Shown piece after piece: positions 20,873 through 32,639 of a DNA stretch of 36,671 nucleotides (position 1 is its first letter; the number at the start of each line of letters is the position of its first letter). A program made the position numbers and the translations under genes. The DNA comes from Choanephora cucurbitarum (taxonomy: Eukaryota; Mucoromycota; Mucoromycetes; Mucorales; Choanephoraceae). The notes beneath the pieces were generated by a model. The model saw nothing but the letters and a program-made list of their open reading frames with translations. It was not told where the DNA came from and ran no database searches. The stretch spans positions 1-36,671 of the forward strand of contig JAIWNI010000170.1 in the NCBI GenBank assembly GCA_025331435.1. The letters are read 5' to 3'.

Positions 20873-23800
20873 ATGGCAGGTACTTTTCGATGGCATTCCT
20901 GCTCTAATACAGATTTCCCACTGAAACGGCATAAAGTATCAAAAGCATGTGAAGCATGTCGTAACAAAAAAATGCGCTGTGATGGCAGTATGTTGTGTTG
21001 ACATTTTTTTTTGTGAATATTGATTTCGAATCTAAAATAGAAAATCCATGTCAACGCTGTGAGAAAATAAAATTGAATGCAAATACAATGATAGACCAGT
21101 TAGATCGCGCAATGCAACAATGCCCAGATCACTTTATCTTTCAGACTCATTGTGTACCGACATGGAAAATCCTTTAGTGGACAAAAAATTCACTTTTACA
21201 AACCAAACATATGAAACGTTTCGACTTCACCACTCGCCTCCTCAATGTGGCACTTCTGTTTTGCCTCTTTGTTTGATTTCTTTCATTTGACTTCGCAACC
21301 AGTCTATATTTGGGACTCGTTCAATCACTATTTAAACAACACTTTTGCGCTTCGTCTTCCGAAGCTGCATCCATGGAGTTTCAGTAACCATCTCTTGAAG
21401 GAAGCAATTAGACTGTTTGTTACACATAACCTTCTTTACAGCATGTTCATTGATTCTCAGATATTAATTGTTCTTCAGTCAGATCCATTGTTATTCGCTT
21501 GTTTACAGTCTGTACACGTCAATGAGTACAGATCATCTTCTCGGCATCCAGTAGCCAGTCACTCACAGGAAAGCGATTACGACTTGCTTCTTGTGTTTGG
21601 CATACTTTCATTGACTTTTTCCTCGCTACACGAGCATGAAAAAAATGATGATTTTATAGAACATGCAATGGCGTTCTATCAAAAGGCGCACACACTGTTT
21701 TTTCAACTAAGCTTTCCGATGACTCCGTCAGACCCAGCTTCTCCTGCATTGGATCAAAAGGATTTGTTTTCCCTACTCAAGGCAACCATCCTGTTAGCTC
21801 ATTTCCAATGCTCTGTCATCAGCCCAAACAAGCCTATACAACCATTCGAATAGGATTTGACATTTTGCATCGAACTCCATTTGAACTAGATGAAGAGGGT
21901 CTCGTGATTTTGAAGACGTTAGACGCATGGCATATTTGGCTTGCATTCTATCTTTGTATGCCATACACTCATATAATTCCAGCCAAACTTCAAAAGGAAC
22001 CAACACTGTCTGATAACAAATTCAGCAAGGAGCAGCAATGGGCTTTCGATATAATGGATAGCTACAGTCAGTTGATGAGAGTAACGATGATGAAAAGACA
22101 AAAATCAACACATTCTCAACAAGCAAAAGTAAGACAATGAACAGAAGGGTTGATGCAGCAGGTCTAACGAAATTTTTTTTGCTTCCTGTAGAAATCCCCA
22201 CATAGTTCCTTCTCATTGCCAACCAAACCCTTATTTGATTTTGTTCATCATGACAAGAATCCATGGTTAACAATCTCTCTTTTTCAGCATGTTTTAGATA
22301 TCCATATACAACTATTCTCCCTCAAACACAACTCGACATCATTCAATCATACCTATTCAATAGATTCATTTGTAAAATCTTCGCAGCACATCCTTGACAT
22401 CTCCAGCAAAATTGTTAGCTATTGTACACATAATAATTTCTTCTTTCTTCCCTACCCTGTAATTTATTCTATATGTCTAGTCTCGCATATCACTACCTAT
22501 TTTCTCAGCAAGAAAGATAGACCATTTTGACACACTCTATTCCACTCTCAACAAAATTGCCAAGACATCAACCATGTGCAAACAAACGTTAGAGGTCATC
22601 ATAAGTCAGCTAAATCATTCAGAATCCAGCTTGAACATTGATTCTGCCATTAAGAGAAGAGAAAGGAAGAGACTGGATAAACTAAAGAAGACGACAGCAC
22701 CACCTTCACCATCACCGTCTTCATCTCTGATGCTACAGCTGTCGTTGTTTCGCGCACTAAACCATCTATCTCAATAACTTCATGTGATACTGGAGGAGGA
22801 GAAGTGATGGTTTCGAACACAACGTCTCAGCCTGATACACCTTCTACCATGTCACAATTTTTAGCCCATTCTACCATACCTAGTGAGCTGTTATTAATGG
22901 AAAATACCAGGACACCAGGGCTTGACCATATGGCTTCTCATCCCATGAGTATTCATTCAAGGGCTGATATTGATCGAGAACAGCTTGAGAAGCTATCTCA
23001 TAAACCTTCTCGTTTGCAACAACAGTACCAGCAGTACCAACATGAACAGCAGATTCTAATACAGCAACAGAAATATCAAAGACAATGGTCTGAACTTGAC
23101 CTTCAACCAGAGCATTCTATATCTTCAAACAATCATCCTAATAATCATTACTTGTTCTCTTCCAAGTATTCAATGCCTTCATCGATCAACACTACCCATT
23201 CGCCTAAACCTAAAAACGAGTACATACACCTATATTACCACCGCAAGATGATATAAACAGTCATTATCATTTTTATCAAAATAACAACAAACGAAACAAT
23301 CATCATTCATCGTCCAACTTCAATTTGCAAACATACAAAAAGTTCAAACCCAATGTACATATAACCACATCATTACGATCAAAAACAGCCTTCTCAAACC
23401 AGCCCTTTCATCACATACAAGAGAACAGTGAGCTAGTGAGTGCATCTTCTGAGCAAGATCGTTCTCGCCAGAACAGTTTAGTGAATACGCCTTTTATTGA
23501 CGTCAATGAATTGACTTCTGAGCCTCAATCGGCGGATGACGATGCTGCGCTCATGTATTGGATGTTAGACGGTAACAACAACCCTACTACCTTCTACCAC
23601 AGTAGCCACTACACCATCTACACCAACAGCTACTCATCCACCTTTATCGAGCCATGATACTAAATCAGAAACAGAACTTCTATCAAGTCCAGTACACCAA
23701 ACTCATTTTGGCTATCAAAGCAGTTCTACTCCTCAGAGCAACTCTATAGCAGCCATTCAATCTTGGCAGCCATCTGTTGAAGTGGATGACACCAGTCTCA

Positions 23801-24245
23801 ATGCAGTTACGAAGTTGCCTTTACCTCAACCATCCAAGTCGACCTCACAACCCGTCAATCATTGGGCTACTTCTGCCTCAAAAGGAACCTGGTCCAAGTT
23901 CTTTTTTGCATCTGAAATGCAAACATTGCATTACCAAACACCACCATTAGTTCATTACAATGAACCATCGCCTTTTCCAATGCATCTCAACATGATTCAA
24001 GAAGAGCATCGACAACCACAAGGGTCATCAAAACCCTTTTTTTATTCTTATCACCAAAAAAACTTAACAGACAAATCAAACAGAAATTTGGTTGTATTAC
24101 CTTCTCAGCCAATACAACGACCAATGCACATGAAGATGCAGTTGCTGCTGCTGTTTGGGCGGCCACAGCAGACAAAACAAACTCTAATGATCCCAAAGAT
24201 GTTACTTTTACTCCAAAAAGAAGAAAACACCCAAATACAATTTAA
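20873..24245 (+). CDS. Zn2Cys6 binuclear-cluster transcription factor, with many frame breaks
   Basis: The N-terminus has KRHKVSKACEACRNKKMRCD, an intron (20998-21040), then NPCQRCEKIKL; the sixth cysteine (CKYN) appears only if one base is added near 21076. The Zn2Cys6 pattern, found only in fungi and close relatives, binds DNA such as CGG triplets. A helical middle region follows (YIWDSFNHYLNNTFAL, DYDLLLVFGILSLTF, KDLFSLLKATILLAHFQ), the position and style of the fungal-specific regulatory domain. A clean intron lies at 22129-22191. The C-terminal third is Gln/Ser/Asn/Pro-rich (QQQYQQYQHEQQILIQQQ), a likely activation region, and ends with a basic TPKRRKHPNTI at 24245. The frame changes near 21076, 21260, 21808, 22527, 22720, 23245, 23570 and 24115. 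Either the assembly is faulty or the gene is dead; conserved pieces in order favour the former. Confidence 0.75.
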
Positions 24246-25834
24246 AAACCTTATTTCAATCTGTATATAACTACCATTCTCGTTAGCTATTGTTCTAGAT
24301 CGCCCATTGTATCCAACTAATTGAGTTCGTTGTACAAAGTTTTGAGAGGAACCTTTCAAACCTTTTTTTATGGGCTTTTAATGACACAAAGTTTTAATTG
24401 TCAATTTTTTACCTAAATAAACTCATCGAATCAATTGTGGATGAAGCTTGAGAGCTGTAAGCCAAAAGAGAAAGAGATAAACAAAGAGTTGTCATACTTT
24501 ACTAGAACTAATTAGTTAATTCTTACCTTCCTTTAGAGAATAAAGGCCCTTCTCATATTCCAAAAAAAAACTTATATGGCTGTGTGCTATCTTCTTTGAG
24601 AAAATCGAAAACTTTAGCTTGACCACATTGCTATTGTCTAGCCAGTCTTGTATCAAATCTGTCGCACACTTCTTGACTTGAAACTGTGTAACAGCTTTGC
24701 AATAATAAACAAAACAAATAAACTTCTTTGATTTTTTTCTACAAAGTAAACGAATTTATTGGAGTTTGTTTAAATTGATGCATCACAGGATGTTATCAGT
24801 AAAGTGTTTGGAATATGAACCAGCAAATATTTTACTGTTTTTCTAAGAAAAAAAAATAGAGTAGAATAGTTATACACTGGCCACTTTGTTTAAGAGCATT
24901 AAGAAATGTTGCTCTTATGTTGAGCATAACTCTTAACCAAATGATGTCTTAGCGCTTAAGGCGATTTTCATTCCAAAGGACTGCTACTCTTAAATTAAGC
25001 CTGCTCTTAAATCAAGCACTTTTAAATGGAGCAGCTGTTGTAGGCATATTTACTTGCTATCACCGTAAAAGTCTGTTTGTGTCCCTCACCAAAACCATTC
25101 TAAATATCACGAAGCCTACTTCTCTATTTTCTCTTTTATATAATTCATGCTTTGAATTTGTATGTGTACTAAGTTATGATGGCCATTGAGTAGTATGATT
25201 CTTTATCCTTGACGATTTCCTTCTCTAAGAGAAGAATAAACCTCATTGTTAGCATCTGATCGGACTTTTATGCAGGAATAAAAATATAGAGTATGTCTAT
25301 GAAATTTATAACCTTTTCTGGTTAGAAGTACGAAGTGTCTAACGCTTGAAGTTGTCAAAGTTGGCTACAATCTACTATAAAATTATCAAACCATCTACCA
25401 GCCTCAGAAGCGTCTTTTTTTGCTTTTGAGCCATTATCTAAATTACTTTTGGTTTGATTGTATTGAAGTAGTTATAGACAATATTGATGTTTTTATGTAT
25501 ATATAGATATATCACTCTGAAGGGGGCAGTGCTCAATGATTAAATTTGGTAATACAATAAAGCATGCTGATTGATTGTCAATACTGAGCCAATTGAAAAA
25601 AGAAAACAGGATGACGTTTCCTCCATAAACAGAGAAGTAATTCTGGTAGGAATAAACAAATTTAGCATAGTGCAAAACATCAATCGAGTGAGTCGCATAG
25701 TTACACAAACATAAGGATATATACCCAGATTTCAGCGGCCTTTGTATTTTTAGGGTTAATTTAAAAACCAACAGAATCGTTTCCTCGTTTTTTTTTTTCT
25801 TTTCTCTTCATTTATTGTAATCTCTGTTTTAACT
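24246..25834. other. Intergenic region with a patch of repeated CTCTTAA words
   Basis: No gene recognised in about 1.6 kb. Between 24891 and 25035 the words GCTCTTA, CTCTTAA and their complements recur (reported as a finding). Confidence 0.4.
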
Positions 25835-26578
25835 ATGATTAAAAATTGCTGTTTTTGTATCAACCTCAGGTTAGAATAAAGAAAGAAAAAGCTACAATGG
25901 CATCTGAACTTACTGTAAAATAGAACTGCTACCTTAGCCTTAGCTATCTTGGGTACTTTTACCCATCTCTATGGTGCTATGACCTTAACTGCTTTATCTG
26001 ATGAATTTGATGATGCTGATACTGGTGCCGTTCTTGGTTTAACAGCCTATTCTTATCTCTCTGGATTTGCTTGTTTAGCTGGTGCTATTGGTGTATTGAA
26101 GGTAGGGTTTAGAATAGTAAAATGTAGTTCTGTCTGATATACTTATCTCTTTTATTTAGAATAACACCAAGCATCTTCGCTTCTTTAATGCTTATTACTG
26201 GGCTGACTTGGTATTGCATACTGTTTTTCAGTTGCAACAGCAGTCATGCTCTTCAGCTTACATACCGAAATTTGCCAAGAAATCGTAAGCGAAGTCAAGG
26301 ATGACGAACTCGATATGAACACATGTGAAATGCTCTACATCCGCAGTTCATGGTTTGTCACTCTTGCTATGGCCATCAACATGTTGTTGAAGCTTCACTT
26401 TGCCTTTGCTATTCACTCTTACACCAAGCAAGTGAAGCAACATCAATTGGAAGACGCTGAAGCAGCTGATCATGTTGTCGTCACACCTTACCCTATGGGT
26501 GCTCCCATGGATGTCAAAGAGCCCATCTATGTTGCAGGTCAAGAGTTTATTCCTGATGAAAAGAAGTCTCAGCAATAA
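25835..26578 (+). CDS. Four-helix membrane protein of unknown function
   Basis: Exons 25835-25869, 25924-26101 and 26160-26578. The N-terminus MIKNCCFCINLRTAT is the Cys-rich, basic head seen in many zygomycete tetraspan proteins. It is followed by helix one (LALAILGTFTHLYGAM), an acidic loop (SDEFDDADTG), helix two (GLTAYSYLSGFACLAGAIGVL), a short basic loop (KNNTKHLRFF), helix three (WADLVLHTVF onward), an outer loop with two cysteines (EICQEI, MNTCEM) and helix four (WFVTLAMAINMLLKLHFAFA). The tail is acidic (EDAEAAD) and ends KKSQQ. Helix three changes frame at the T run 26224-26228: one more T would continue VATAVMLFSLHTE. The first two exons sum to 213 bases and splice in phase. Family unknown. 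Confidence 0.75.
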
Positions 26579-27389
26579 ACAACATACACAACACACAATA
26601 CACATATTATCTGCATCTTCATTATCCTCATCCTTGATTTTATAGCAATCTTCTCTGTAAACAAATAAACAACAAACTTGTTCATATGATGTTATGATAG
26701 ACGCTTGATCATATGGTTTAGCGATTTTTTTTTTCATACACACGCACAGACTATTATGATTTTCTTTACATATTATATCTCTTGAATTCGAAAGAAATAA
26801 CTCATTCTCTCTGTTTTTTTCTCTACTCGGCAAAGATCGGATACTATTGACTGTTCTATTTTGGCTAATTCTTTAACTCTAATATGAGTATTCTTTTACC
26901 AATTATCTTTTTTATAATCTAAGAAGAGGAAGGAGAAGACTTCTTTGCCTGCGCTTTATTTAGTTTAGATATCACCTCAAGTGACATCCGCTGTTGTAAC
27001 AGAAAGTTCTTTAGTATGCTTGTGGCTTCCTAAATAGGGAGTTATTGAGAAAACTCTGCCTTAGACACTTTCTTCTTAACTACTGTCTATTTTCGTTTTA
27101 CCCTTTGATTTCTAAGGATTTTTTTTTGACAGCCTTCTTGTTATGCCCTTCTAACTCCCTCTCTCCATGTGCTTTTTATCTTTCATATTTCAGACTGAGT
27201 CAGGACATGCAAGCAGAAGCACATCTCCTTCTGTCTCTCACTGTGCTTCTTTTACCTATTCTTATAGAGTGTACATGTTATGAGTCCAAGAGATAACACT
27301 CTATTTACCAAGTGTCCTTTGACATAACACAGAATTAGGTTGCAACAAAAGAAAAATAACCACTCCCTTTCAATAGAGCTTCAATTGCA
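26579..27389. other. Intergenic region
   Basis: About 800 bp without a recognisable gene; low-complexity hydrophobic open stretches only. Confidence 0.4.
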
Positions 27390-27557
27390 ATGACTCTACT
27401 AGATAGCAAACTCTTGCCTTTATTCATTGAGGATCTATTCAAGTATAAAGGATTAGGAGAGGGTTAGTCAAAGTGTACATACTTCATTATGTATGTGTTT
27501 TCTCCTTTCTTCATAATAGAAATTTATCCGTACTCAGAGGATACAGGTGGATTGTAA
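27390..27557 (+). CDS. Possible two-exon microgene, 36 residues
   Basis: ATG at 27390 opens MTLLDSKLLPLFIEDLFKYK. A GT-AG intron with good boundaries (27463-27519, ending ATAATAG) joins in phase to a second exon ending YPYSEDTGGL and a stop at 27555. Total 111 coding bases. The composition is protein-like (amphipathic start, acidic end) rather than the poly-Lys/Phe of chance open frames nearby. I do not recognise a family, and a chance coincidence cannot be excluded. Confidence 0.35.
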
Positions 27558-27864
27558 ACCATTATTTTCAATATCCATAGAGTACAATGAACAAACACAA
27601 CAATTCTCCACATACATCAGCAAGGATTTGAGCATAATCAAAAGGCTGAGAGGATTAGGGCCAGAGTTGATATTATAATGCTTTTATTCAGTATTAAAAA
27701 ATTATTCAGTTTTCTCTTTTTTCTTCTCTTCCTTTGAGTCAAGCAATCTAGTTTAGCGAGCACTCTTAGTTCAAATCCTTGTTTGCTCTAAAGCTACAGA
27801 CCCCCTTCTCCTTCAGTATCGGATACTTTGGGTGTCCTAATTTTGGGCATCCGGAAAAATATAT

Positions 27865-28970
27865 TTACCAAATTACTTTGTCTGGCGAAGGTAAAGGTTT
27901 TAAAACAAAGTAAATCGTATGATGAACTTTGTCTAAAGTTCTTGGGTCTTGTAGACCTCTTACTAATGCAGCTGGCCTTAATTCAATAGCATGTCCCGAA
28001 TGAATGTGTTTCACTAGGATGCTTCCAGTAGCAGCAGCGACATTCACATCTCTGTTCCAAAACTATAGTGAACGATCAAGAGCTTAATAAATTAAAAAGA
28101 AGTTTGAGTATAACTTAGCAAACCAGCTTTGTTATTCGCTGAATACTGGGGACACAGTGTCAACGGTTAAATAGTGCGATTGCTTGTTATATTATTAGAT
28201 TAGAAAATGAGAGTTTATCTGGAGTAACCAACTATCTACATTTTATTGTTTGGTCAAGGCATTGGCCTGCTCTGTGTAATATGCGGCTTTCTTCATCATA
28301 ACACTTCACGATAGAACGAGATCTAAACATGTTGCCATCAATGACTCCAGAATGATGCTTTTCTTTTACATGGCTACAAGCGTACATGGGAGCATGAGCA
28401 GAATCAAGCCACTGATGGTAGTGGCAACAAGTGACAAAAGTGCAGAATTCATCAACAGAAATTAGAATGACTTTTTCAGTGATAGCATGTTGAATATATT
28501 TGACAGGAACGTGGGGTATCGACACGATAAATACAACGGATGCTTGCGTCGCCGCACACAACAACAGTTCTTCTGATATCATCTGCAAGTCTTAGTTGAT
28601 CTCGAAAACGGGCCTCGTATCTTCTTCCTTCTAAAACTTCCTGACAAAGAATGAGCCAGCTTGAAGCCTTCGCCAACCTTTTTTTTTAACAAGAACGACA
28701 CGGGCAACATAATTCTGAGCTATTTTGCGATTAGAAAAGAAAGCCTCCTTGTTTTCACAATAGCATCAAGTTCTTATAAAGTCATGTATTCCATCACTTT
28801 ACTTGAGGCATTAGTTATCAGCGAACACATGTACAAAATAAAGTAAAGCTTATTTTGTAAGTTCAAAGGTTAAAGAGATTAGAAAAAATTCGTAGCACCT
28901 TCATTCATACATACTTTGCGACTATACAATCGATTATAAGGAGCTTGTATGCTTGCTCAGGGTCGGCTTT
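27865..28970 (-). pseudogene. Decayed Fanzor/TnpB-like (RuvC, OrfB zinc ribbon) gene
   Basis: Pieces in order on the minus strand: WKADPEQAY near 28965, a weak candidate for the first RuvC motif (DPG in relatives); FRDQLRLADDIRRTVVVCGD then ASI near 28550, matching the GDAS segment I know from fungal Fanzor-like proteins; PVKYIQHAITEKVILISVDE then FCTFVTCCHYHQ, the DEF...C-x2-H/C start of the zinc ribbon; and, after a probable intron ending at 28063, FWNRDVNVAAA, the classic third RuvC motif (W-N-R-D-V-N-A-A) of TnpB/Fanzor nucleases. Frame changes near 28510, in-frame stops upstream and a missing N-terminus show it is not intact. TnpB and Fanzor proteins are RNA-guided DNA nucleases. The family call rests on motifs seen by eye; no guide RNA or element end was identified. 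Confidence 0.65.
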
Positions 28971-31381
28971 CCAACTCTTTTTGTTGTGTCTACGACAGAC
29001 CAGAACGAAAGTTGTAAGAAACATTACTAACAGCAAAAGAATGCTACTTAATCGTATGCTTGCCGGTCAGCAGTTGCGAATCATAGTCTACAACATATGC
29101 AATATCACGGACACCTTTGAACATACGTTAGCTAGAGACTTTATAACCAGTCATATTTATACTTGCCACGATCAATACTAACAGCTCGATTATTTTCAGT
29201 AACCACAAAGGATTTTTGTAGAGAGGATAAAGACCTTTAGTCCAGTTGTTGATGTTTTTATGAGTCTTTTGTAGTAGCGCGTCCTTTTTAGTTTTTGAGG
29301 AACAAAGACACTATTGTGTATAAACGAGAAAGGAACAACCAGATTCCTTGCATGAGCTTTCTTGAAGAAGCGATACAAAGCAATCATACCACTTAGCGTC
29401 GCATGGACAATCAAATGGATACCCTGTGGTATTAGACTGCATAGTTTGATTGGAAGTTCAGGAAGCAAAGAAGCAGCTTGCAAGAGATGGTAACCGACAT
29501 GAAGATACTTCGAATGGATAGGCAGCGGTATTTTTATAACCACTAACATATTCATAATCTGTACTTGCGATATCAGACCTGATAGATTGAACGCGCAGAA
29601 CTGTAGACTAACAAAGTTAAGGAGTTCTTTTTCAACCTCTTTATCTTTATGGTCCTGAAGCACCATTTCTTGAGTTTCTCTATGGTTCACAATATCACTA
29701 GCAGTTTTGTCAGCAGAAATAGATATTATCGAGCATATAGTTAATGTTGGGTTGATCATTGTCGTATGTGTTGTTCATTGAACATTTGTCAAGAACTATG
29801 GTATCAAGTTGTGTACTTTCTTGTATTTGTCATTGAATATGTAAGAAGCTGCTGCATTTGTACAATTTGTGGATACATCAAGTTGGTAGCTTGTGTCAAG
29901 CAATTGCAAAACTAATTTATATGATCCAAATGATTATCTCGATCAGTCATAGCAACAAGTGTTTATTGTAGGGTCTCTGCCATGTTGGCCATAGGCATCA
30001 GTGTTTTATTGGCTTATTGAGTCATTCAGGCAATTTGATTCTACTGCCAGTTAGGCCAGGAAGACGGATGGAATGACTGGAATTGGTGGGTGGATCTCTT
30101 CAACTCTGCTCATCAGCTTTTGTATTGTGGGGCCAATTCGACTTGTTGTGTGTTGAAATACTGAATGAGGAATAACATAGTAAGGTTTAATGGATCTTGA
30201 CATCTGATCAAAAGAAAATGGCTATTCCCGGCAGCAGCTTATATATCGTTTGGAACAATCAATATCTCTATTTATGCGAAGGTGTAATACATCATTGTGT
30301 TAGAGTTAAAGCAACTAGAGCCTGTATGAGATCTGGAGGACGTGAGAAGCCAATCTATTCGGCTTTGAATGTGTTGATTATGTATGATCTCATAGCTAGT
30401 ACACTTCTCAATTGATTGATAGACTATTGATCGTCTTATAACTAAATTCAGGCTTCTTTGTTTGAACTATTTCGTGTGGATAGCCTAATGTATTGAGCCT
30501 GGGAGTACTGCCATTTTTATTTTCAGCTGTTCATAGTGAGCACAGTTAGAAAGAGCAACCATTCATTATGCATTATGTCAGCGTTCTTTTTCAAAAGGCC
30601 TCTATGGTTATTTAGAATACTAATTGTGGGAGCGAATAAAGCAAGTATTGTTCTCTATAGAGATCCAAGAAATCATACTTGAGTAGTATCATCTGCTAAA
30701 ATAACAGAATCCTGCAAAATTGTTTGAAAAATACTATGCTCTTTTGCATTTCAGGTACATATGGTATGGACTAGCAAAAGTAACTCTTGATAGCAAATAA
30801 AGACTTTAAAATTGGCACACCAAGTAGTGAAGCTTGATATCACCATCACAAATTAAGATGAATTTGACCTTAACATGACAACTGTTATGGTTTGTAACCG
30901 TTTCTCAGGAAACAAATTGTTGAATTGAAGTACTTTTGTGCCTTTCTTCCTCAACAAAAAAACGGATCAAAATCATCAAAATAAGCAGCATCAATACATA
31001 CCATGAATCGAGTAATAAAATCCCTTACAATACTTGTTTGACCCTTCTTTCCGAAGCTCATTCAATGCCAATATCACATTGGGTTAAATCACTGATTTTC
31101 TCATACTATGACAGAGTGATAACTTACAATGTAAAGAAAAGAGGATGACAATTTAAAAGTCTAAATTGTATGTGCTACTAGAGTAGCTTAAGAGCCCTTA
31201 ATTGAAACTCAGAATACCTCAAGCGTGACTGGACAAGTGACGTAAATCATTCTTGTTATTATTTTTTTTGTTTCTAAGCTTTTTTTTTTCTCCCTTTGTT
31301 CTCTTTTTTTTTAAAACTTATCGTTTTTTTCTTCTTCATTTTCCCCCCCTTTTTTTTTGTTATAAAAAAAAAGACAACAAG
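28971..31381. other. Long region without recognisable genes
   Basis: About 2.4 kb. The largest open stretch (29196-29759, minus, 187 codons) has an ordinary-looking composition but no motif I recognise; it might be the remains of the N-terminal part of the Fanzor-like gene. The last 130 bp before 31382 are T/C-rich with long T runs, the promoter of the TRA2-like gene. Confidence 0.4.
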
Positions 31382-32510
31382 ATGAGTGAAATCGACAACA
31401 CAGGTAATCCACAGCTGATTTGAACGCACGGCTTTACACCCTCTTCTCTCTCTCTCTCTTCGCTCTCACTGTAATACTTACACCACATCTAGTTGACCAA
31501 CGCGTTTCAGATGAAAGAGGACGTCGCTCTCGCAGTCGTTCTCGCTCTCGCTCTCCAGGACGCGACCACAGCGACCATCGATACAGAAGTCGTTCTCACT
31601 CAAGAGAACCAATGTAAGCACAGCACTACAGCATCATTTTTTTTATAAGAAAAAAAATATTATTATATTATCAACTTTTTTGCAGCCTATTAAAAAAAAT
31701 GATCACAATAATCACTCATTCTACGCACACTACAAAAAAAAATTTACACCCTCTCTTTTTTTTTATCAATCTTCTACCTTTCTATAGTCGCGACGATGAA
31801 GATATCAACCCAGGAGACAACTTGTTTATCACTGGTCTTTCCATTAGAACCAACAGTACTGACTTGGAAGATTTGTTCTCTAAATACGGCAAGGTAAAAA
31901 AAAAAAGATATAGAGTCTAGGTGAAGCATATATTAAATTCCTACAAAGGTCCATAAAGCAGAGATTATGTATGATCCTCATACTCGTGAATCTCGTGGTT
32001 TCGGCTTTATTCGTATGGCCAATGCTGAAGATGCCGATAGAGCCATTGCTGGTATTTCAAACACTGAAGTAGATGGTCGTGTAGTCACAGTTGAAAAGGT
32101 AAAGAGAAGAAAAAGAGGCATTAGAGTGAAGACTTATTTTTGTTTGATTAGGCTAAGCGATCCAGACCTAGAACACCTACTCCTGGTCGTTACTATGGCC
32201 CCCCTAAACGTGGAGGACGTAAGTAGTTGAATGAGGAGCCTAACAAACCAACTCACACTATACTATAGCTAGAGAAAGAAGAGATCATAGACCTCCCCGT
32301 GGTGATCCTAGATATGACCGTTACTACGAAAGATCCTACATTGATCGCTATGATCCTCCTAGATATGATCGCTATGAAAGAGACCGTTATGACCGTTATG
32401 ATCGCTACGACCGTTATGATCGTTATGATCGTTACCATGACCGTTATGAACGCCGTCCCCCACCACCCAGATATGATCCTTACCCTCCTCGTACTCGATC
32501 ACCTTATTAA
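31382..32510 (+). CDS. TRA2-like SR-type splicing regulator (RRM with RS and RYD-rich tails)
   Basis: Six exons (31382-31403, 31493-31613, 31788-31893, 31949-32098, 32152-32218, 32269-32510) sum to 708 bases, a clean 235-residue protein. An N-terminal RS stretch (RGRRSRSRSRSRSPGR) precedes one RNA recognition motif, with RNP2 NLFITGLS and RNP1 RGFGFIRM. The linker TPTPGRYYG resembles the one after the RRM in metazoan transformer-2 proteins. The C-terminus is a low-complexity chain of RYD repeats (about 32380-32445) ending RTRSPY. Such proteins bind GAA-rich exonic enhancers and promote exon inclusion in the nucleus. Introns of 50-175 bp separate the RRM exons. Confidence 0.88.
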
Positions 32511-32639
32511 AGAAAAAGTACTACTTAAGAAAAGAAAGAAATAAACTTTTTTTTTTGATAAAATAATAATCATCATAATAGGACTTGGTTTAAAAAAAAA
32601 ATAATTTTTTTTCGATATTTTTTTTCTTCTACGTAAACT

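Noticed and set aside
29196..29759. 187-codon minus-strand open frame
   Set aside because: No recognisable domain, no convincing introns or promoter, AT-rich DNA; kept only as possible remains of the Fanzor-like gene.
30197..30415. 72-codon plus-strand open frame (MTSDQKKMAIPGSSLYIVWN)
   Set aside because: Looks slightly protein-like but is short, unsupported by introns or homology I recognise, and lies in a gene-poor stretch.
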